Part shown: positions 59,608 to 64,000 of the stretch, piece after piece
How the letters are laid out: the number at the start of each line of letters is the position of its first letter
Numbering within the stretch: the first letter of the stretch is position 1
Assembly: GCA_036821485.1 (NCBI GenBank)
Contig: DAISJM010000015.1
Span: 4,348-68,347 of the forward strand
DNA from: DAISJM01 sp036821485
GTDB lineage: Bacteria; Verrucomicrobiota; Kiritimatiellia; CAIQIC01; JAGNIJ01
DNA length: 64,000 bases
Direction: 5' to 3'
The notes under the pieces: generated by a model
Told to the model about the DNA's origin: nothing
Databases searched by the model: none
The model's input: the letters and a program-made list of their open reading frames with translations, nothing else
Position numbers and translations under genes: made by a program

Positions 59608-59636
59608 TATACAGCAAGGGAGATACCTGACGTCAA
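59608..59636 (-). promoter_or_regulatory. Promoter of the toxin-antitoxin remnant
   Basis: Reading the minus strand, TTGACG (59631-59636) and TGTATA (59608-59613) are 17 bp apart, with TATAGT two bases further on. The start site would fall within a few bases of the ATG at 59598. The rest of the 59351-59705 spacer holds only the remnant genes and the ilvC leader, which has AAGGAGAT just before its ATG. Confidence 0.45.
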
Positions 59637-59705
59637 TAGCTCTTGATTTTCTGCCCTCGCGGGGCTACCAGTATCCCGTTTGCGTAATGAAAAAGGAGAT
59701 AGGTC

Positions 59706-60803
59706 ATGGCGATTATTAATTTTGGCGGCGTGAAGGAAAAGGTCATCACGCGCAAGGAATTCCCGTTGGCGAAGGCTCGCAAGGTCCTGAAGAAGGAAGT
59801 GATTGCGATCATTGGCTACGGCGTGCAGGGTCCGGCGCAGGCGCTGAACCTCAAGGACAACGGTTTCAAGGTTATCATCGGGCAGGCGCCCGAGTTCAAG
59901 CGCGACTGGGACCGCGCGGTGGCCGACGGCTGGGTGCCGGGCAAGACCCTGTTTGATATCGAAACCGCGGTGAAAAAGGGAACGGTCATCCAGATGTTGG
60001 TCTCGGATGCCGCGCAGCGGACGATCTGGCCGGTCGTGAAGAAGAACCTGAAGAAGGGCGATGCGCTCTACTTCTCGCACGGCTTCTCCATCACCTATAA
60101 GGATAAGAGCGGCGTGGTGCCGCCGAAGAACGTGGATGTGATCATGGTCGCGCCGAAGGGTTCGGGCACATCGGTGCGCCGCAACTTCCTCTCCGGCGTG
60201 GGCATCAATTCGAGCTTCGCGGTTCAGCAGGACGCAACGGGCCATGCCAAGGACCGCTGCATCGCGCTGGGTATCGGCATCGGCTCGGGTTACCTGTTCC
60301 CGACCACGTTCCCGCACGAGACGAACAGCGATCTCACCGGCGAGCGCGGCGTGTTGATGGGTTGCCTCGCGGGGACGATGGAAGCGCAGTACGACACCCT
60401 TCGCGCGAACGGTCACAGCCCGAGCGAGGCGTTCAACGAAACGGTGGAAGAGCTGACGCAGAGTCTGATCCGGCTCGTGGATGAAAACGGCATGGACTGG
60501 ATGTTCTCGAACTGCTCGGCGACGGCACAGCGCGGTGCGCTGGACTGGAGCCCGAAGTTCAAGAAGGCGGTCATGCCCGTGTTCAAGGAATTGTACAAGC
60601 GCGTCTCGACCGGCAAGGAAGCCGAGCGCGTGATCAAGGTCTGTGGCGCCAAGGGGTACCAGCAGCGGGTGGCCAAGGAGCTCGGCGCGATTCGCGACTC
60701 CGAGATGTGGCGGGCAGGCGCCGCGGTGCGCGCGCTTCGTCCTCACGAGAAGGCCAAGGAAATCACCGCCGGGACCAAGGGCGTCGGCGGCCGGAAGTAC
60801 TAA
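59706..60803 (+). CDS. ilvC: Ketol-acid reductoisomerase, fungal-type sequence
   Basis: 365 residues. It isomerises and reduces acetolactate or acetohydroxybutyrate with NADPH in valine and isoleucine synthesis. It has the Rossmann loop 'AIIGYGVQGPAQALNLKDNG', 'VDVIMVAPKGSGTSVRRNF' and 'GHSPSEAFNETVEELTQSL' with metal-binding Glu residues. These stretches resemble yeast Ilv5 and Bacteroidetes enzymes more than the usual 330-residue bacterial class I proteins. A strong AAGGAGAT ribosome binding site at 59693-59700 fixes the start. No other ilv gene is adjacent. Confidence 0.95.
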   Translation: MAIINFGGVKEKVITRKEFPLAKARKVLKKEVIAIIGYGVQGPAQALNLKDNGFKVIIGQAPEFKRDWDRAVADGWVPGKTLFDIETAVKKGTVIQMLVSDAAQRTIWPVVKKNLKKGDALYFSHGFSITYKDKSGVVPPKNVDVIMVAPKGSGTSVRRNFLSGVGINSSFAVQQDATGHAKDRCIALGIGIGSGYLFPTTFPHETNSDLTGERGVLMGCLAGTMEAQYDTLRANGHSPSEAFNETVEELTQSLIRLVDENGMDWMFSNCSATAQRGALDWSPKFKKAVMPVFKELYKRVSTGKEAERVIKVCGAKGYQQRVAKELGAIRDSEMWRAGAAVRALRPHEKAKEITAGTKGVGGRKY

Positions 60804-60835
60804 GCCGATAAACGCTTGGTAGACAGTGTTCAGTG

Positions 60836-60869
60836 GGCGGGAGGTTCGCAAGGACCTCCCGCCTTTTTT
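60836..60869 (+). terminator. Intrinsic terminator after ilvC
   Basis: Perfect 10-bp GC-rich stem (60836-60845 with 60854-60863), 8-nt loop and a run of six T. It lies 33 bp after the ilvC stop and just before the convergent membrane protein gene ends at 60877. Confidence 0.9.
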
Positions 60870-60876
60870 GTGTGAG

Positions 60877-62460
60877 TCAGGGCTCCGTGCGCTGTGGCAT
60901 GAGCGGGGCGGGGAGATTGTCCAAGCCGCCCGGGAACCGGTGAACCTGGAGCTGGCCCAGATCGGCAACGAGCGTATTGCGCGGCAGCCGCAGCAGATCC
61001 GATGGTTCCAGGATGACGAGCGTCTGCGTGGTGTGGTCATCCACGGTTGGGCTGAAGTAGGCGCCGGGATTCTCCTCGGTGACTTCCGCCGGGCCGCCAT
61101 CGGGACTCACAACCACCACGCGCACGTTGACCGGCCGCTCCTGGTGGTTGGAGAGAAGATAGAGATAGGGCCAGTGATTGGCCCAGTGCCAACTTGCGAT
61201 CACCAGGTCGTAGTGACGCCGGCCGGCGTGCTGGATCACGGCATCGACGGCAGCCTTCTTCAGTCCCAGTGGCCCGGCGAGAAAGGTGTCGTAACGCGGG
61301 CTCTGCAGGTCGACCCGGTAGGCCGCATACGAGGCCATGTTGGTGACGGCCAGCAGGAAGAGGAGTGCAACCACGATGGAGCGGGCCTGTCGGTGACGCA
61401 GCGCTTCACGCAGCGCCATGGCGACGGCGATCAGGGCGGCAGGAAACCATAGCAACATGTAGTAGTGGGAGCGGGCGCCTCCGAATCTCAGCAGGGCGAG
61501 CGGCGGGAGGAGAATCCACAGGAGTAGAAGAACGGTCACTTGGCGGTCTCGACGCCACTGTCGGACGACCGCAACAAGACCGGCGATGACCAGCAGAATG
61601 TTCAAGACATAGATCCAGTCGGCTTGATCCAGAAGGATGGCGCGATGGCCGTAGCGCCAGCAGGCCTGGTCGGCGACGACCTGCGCGATGTCTGCAAGAA
61701 ACCGGCCGAACGAGGCGTGAGACGAAGCCGTCATGACCGTGCCCATGCCGATCATCGCGCGCGTGTTTGCGAAACCGCTGGATAGTTCGTGGATGATTAG
61801 GGGCAGCAGCGGAAGGGCGCCCGCGCAGAACGTGAAGACGAGCGTGTGCCAGCGAAAGCTGCGCCGTCCTGTCCAGACGGCGAGAGCTGCCGGGATGAAC
61901 AGCAGAACCGTAGACATATGAAGCTGCAGCAGGATCGCGAGGGTCAGCGCGAGAAGAGGGAGAAACGTGGGACTGCCATGCACTATGCGAACCATGGAGT
62001 AGATCGCGAGCAGGGTGAAGAACGGCAGTAGACTCGGATGCCAGCCCCAGCGCGCATAGAAGATCATGGTGAAGGACATTGCGTAGAGCATGGCTGCCAG
62101 CATGCCGGTCCAGCGGTCTGCGATCTGGCGGCCCAGCAGATACATCAGGATGATGGCCAGCGTGTCGAAGAATGCCACGACGATGACCGAGGCGGCGGGA
62201 TTGCCGTGTGCCATGTGGAGCGGCAGGGCCATGAGATAGGCGTAGAAGGGACCGAGGCATCCTTGGCCGCGGTAGATTCTCGGACCGAGAAGCGGCCACT
62301 CGTGTCGGGTGGTGACGCCCTGCGCCTGACGCAAGTCACGCGCCTCGTCGCCGGTGAAACGCATCAGGCTGGCCGCATGATCCAGACGAAGGATCGCTCC
62401 GGCCAGAACGATCACCATGAGTGTTCCTGCTGCAAGCCGCGATGTCGTGGATGGTGTCAT
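60877..62460 (-). CDS. GT39-like polytopic membrane protein
   Basis: About 527 residues from ATG 62460 (ATG 62502 would overlap the upstream gene by 16 bp). The first span ends in 'ASLMRFTGDEARDLRQAQ', an acidic loop like the catalytic Asp-Glu of GT-C/PMT enzymes. 'YRGQGCLGPFYAYLMALPLH' and about ten more spans follow, then a soluble C-terminal domain. It probably transfers a sugar from a polyprenyl-phosphate donor on the periplasmic side. It lies directly downstream of a second GT39-like gene on the same strand. Confidence 0.75.
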   Translation of the reverse strand: MTPSTTSRLAAGTLMVIVLAGAILRLDHAASLMRFTGDEARDLRQAQGVTTRHEWPLLGPRIYRGQGCLGPFYAYLMALPLHMAHGNPAASVIVVAFFDTLAIILMYLLGRQIADRWTGMLAAMLYAMSFTMIFYARWGWHPSLLPFFTLLAIYSMVRIVHGSPTFLPLLALTLAILLQLHMSTVLLFIPAALAVWTGRRSFRWHTLVFTFCAGALPLLPLIIHELSSGFANTRAMIGMGTVMTASSHASFGRFLADIAQVVADQACWRYGHRAILLDQADWIYVLNILLVIAGLVAVVRQWRRDRQVTVLLLLWILLPPLALLRFGGARSHYYMLLWFPAALIAVAMALREALRHRQARSIVVALLFLLAVTNMASYAAYRVDLQSPRYDTFLAGPLGLKKAAVDAVIQHAGRRHYDLVIASWHWANHWPYLYLLSNHQERPVNVRVVVVSPDGGPAEVTEENPGAYFSPTVDDHTTQTLVILEPSDLLRLPRNTLVADLGQLQVHRFPGGLDNLPAPLMPQRTEP

Positions 62461-62486
62461 GTTGTTCGACTGTAACCGGGGCTCTC

Positions 62487-64000
62487 CTATGGGCGTCGCC
62501 ATGGCGAGTTCTGGATATTCCGCGCAGGATTGTCGGGCGGCGCCTCGCCGGAGTTGAAGCGGTCCAGTTCGCGAACCCAATACGTAGTCTCTCCCAGTCG
62601 CTGCCAGCCTTCTCTGCCGGCGGCATCGGGGATGTCTTTGGCGACGACGACCTTCGCCCCTGTAGAGGCGAGGGCAACGAGAGCGCCACGGCGGGACGCT
62701 TCCTCGCAGTTCCAGAATTCCGTGGCGGAGCGCATCGGCATTTCGGCCACGATGTGGAGTCCGGCGAGGCGGGCCCAATAGGCGCGGTAGCCGCGGCCGA
62801 TACAGGCCACGGGGTCACCGGGGTGCAGGTCGTGCCGAAGCAACAGTCTAGCCACTTCAATCTGCGAGGCGTTGGGGGTGTGCGGCATGCGGAGTAGATC
62901 GCGCGCGAACCACGTGAACGAAGCGAGGGCGGCGAGCAGGATTGCAGCGGCGACGGGCCGGGTGTGACGCGGAGCGGCCGGGGCAAGGAGTGCGAGGCCT
63001 GTCAGCACAACAAACGCACCGATATAGCGCGGCTCCACCAAGGTCATGGCGTACGCGGCGGCGCCGGTCAGGCTGAGCAGCCAAAGACCGTGATACCTTG
63101 CGGCTCTCTTGATCCATCCGGCGGGATTGAGCAGGAAGACCACCAGGCCGGCGATGAAAACGGGCAGCGGCGGGCCTGCGAGGAAGAGGGACGCCATGTT
63201 GGGGATATTCCTTCGAATGGTGGCCAGCAGGGCGCGGGGCCGGAAGGGCGCTTTGAGTCCGTCCATCCAGAGAGAGGGATCGTACCACGGCGGGTACGTG
63301 CCGGCCGAATTCAGTTCGTAGCTGAACGCCACCGGATAGCCCCAGATCGTGCGAGGAGGGTTCTTCCATTCACCGGCGCCCGGGGGAAGTGGCTTTGCCC
63401 AGCGATCCACAGTGTCGAAGGACCGGTTGACGAAAGCGGCGATGTTGTACCGGCTGGATTCACCGAAGGTCGGCCTGTGATATCTCAGCGAAATGGCGGT
63501 GATGAACGGTAGAGCCAGCGCGGCAAACGCGACCGCTGCCGGGAGAAGCCGGCGACGGAGGTCGCGGAACGGCAATGCGGCGGCTGCGAGACAGGGGAGG
63601 GCAAGCGGGAGCATGATCGTCTTGGCGAGATAGCCGATGCCGAGCGTCACACCGAGCAGGAGCGATATGCGTGTCGGATTCTCCGCGCGGCGCAACCGCA
63701 ACTGAAGCGCGGCAGCAAGATAGATGAAAGCCGATAGTAGTAGATCGGGGGTGACTTGATGGATGCTGATCATGATGAGCGATGTGTGGAGGAAGAGCAC
63801 ATATCCTGCGACGGTGATCGACCACGCGAGGAAATCTGGCTGTGGTCCGGCCGCGGCGCGCGCGCGCCGGATCTCGGACAGGAGGAAGCTCAGCGACGCT
63901 GCGCTGACGATATAGATGAACAGGTTCGTTCCGTGCACCACCGCGAACTGCCACGCGATGGATGGGTGGGTGAGTTTCAGCACGAGGAACGAACCTGTTC
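62487..64000 (-). CDS. GT39-like membrane protein, 5' end beyond the window
   Basis: At least 498 residues. The reading frame stays open to the window edge, and the first visible possible start (GTG 63983) begins inside a conserved region ('LTHPSIAWQFAVVHGTNLFI'), so the N-terminus and its acidic loop are outside. About ten membrane spans, then a soluble C-terminal domain with 'YWVRELDRFNSGEAPPDNPA'. Probably a GT-C-fold glycosyltransferase of the PMT/ArnT superfamily. It shares layout with the next gene, suggesting an old duplication. Confidence 0.7.
   Translation of the reverse strand, partial: TGSFLVLKLTHPSIAWQFAVVHGTNLFIYIVSAASLSFLLSEIRRARAAAGPQPDFLAWSITVAGYVLFLHTSLIMISIHQVTPDLLLSAFIYLAAALQLRLRRAENPTRISLLLGVTLGIGYLAKTIMLPLALPCLAAAALPFRDLRRRLLPAAVAFAALALPFITAISLRYHRPTFGESSRYNIAAFVNRSFDTVDRWAKPLPPGAGEWKNPPRTIWGYPVAFSYELNSAGTYPPWYDPSLWMDGLKAPFRPRALLATIRRNIPNMASLFLAGPPLPVFIAGLVVFLLNPAGWIKRAARYHGLWLLSLTGAAAYAMTLVEPRYIGAFVVLTGLALLAPAAPRHTRPVAAAILLAALASFTWFARDLLRMPHTPNASQIEVARLLLRHDLHPGDPVACIGRGYRAYWARLAGLHIVAEMPMRSATEFWNCEEASRRGALVALASTGAKVVVAKDIPDAAGREGWQRLGETTYWVRELDRFNSGEAPPDNPARNIQNSPWRRP

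Noticed and set aside
59607..61100. A 497-codon minus-strand frame opposite ilvC.
   Set aside because: It overlaps ilvC and the downstream terminator, and has no recognisable motif.

Overview
The window is a GC-rich, gene-dense bacterial chromosome segment that reads as a Gram-negative member of the PVC superphylum (Verrucomicrobiota, Kiritimatiellota or Lentisphaerota). This placement is inferred from gene content: exosortase with EpsI, two TIGR03790-family proteins, a secreted protein ending in Asp/Gly-rich calcium-binding repeats, a DUF1573-rhodanese-MauE cluster, numerous lipoproteins, a fungal-type ketol-acid reductoisomerase and a GTP-type PEP carboxykinase. No rRNA, tRNA, CRISPR array, prophage or intact insertion sequence was recognised.

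Region 1 (1-16.6 kb) is a surface-polysaccharide and exosortase locus. It holds three GT4 glycosyltransferases (one fused to an ATP-grasp domain), a GT39-like membrane transferase, two TIGR03790 proteins, a radical SAM/SPASM enzyme, an initiating polyprenyl-phosphate sugar transferase, a HAD phosphatase, exosortase, EpsI and a UDP-glucuronate decarboxylase. Together they could build a lipid-linked glycan and couple it to protein sorting. No sorted substrate with a PEP-CTERM tail lies in the window.

Region 2 (16.6-32 kb) is mostly housekeeping: an FHA protein, gyrB-gyrA, efp with its lysylation enzyme epmA, a short secretin-like protein with an apparently leaderless promoter, a hybrid histidine kinase, pckG, a HAD hydrolase, an orphan parB and an M48 protease.

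Region 3 (32-45.3 kb) contains potABCD with 4-nt stop/start overlaps, an M28 lipoprotein, the DUF1573-rhodanese-MauE operon, an SGNH hydrolase, a Ser/Thr kinase, a NUDIX enzyme, a tandem pair of membrane CxxC proteins and exonuclease III. Region 4 (45.3-50.6 kb) is a sugar ABC importer operon (binding protein, two permeases) with a NagZ-type GH3 enzyme but no ATPase.

Region 5 (50.7-58.2 kb) carries grpE-dnaJ-rsmE downstream of a complete partner-switching module (SpoIIE/PP2C phosphatase, two STAS proteins, RsbW-type kinase), plus rsmI. Region 6 (58.2-64 kb) has a squalene-cyclase-like protein, a decayed VapBC-type toxin-antitoxin remnant, ilvC and two GT39-like membrane proteins, the last cut by the window end.

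The most striking unexplained signal is a 50-bp element found four times (36052, 46989, 58252, 59301). Each copy is two 19-bp palindromes (8-bp arms TTTTCCAA/TTGGAAAA around a variable 3-nt centre) separated by exactly 12 nt. Two copies bracket the squalene-cyclase-like gene in inverted order and supply its apparent start region and stop codon.
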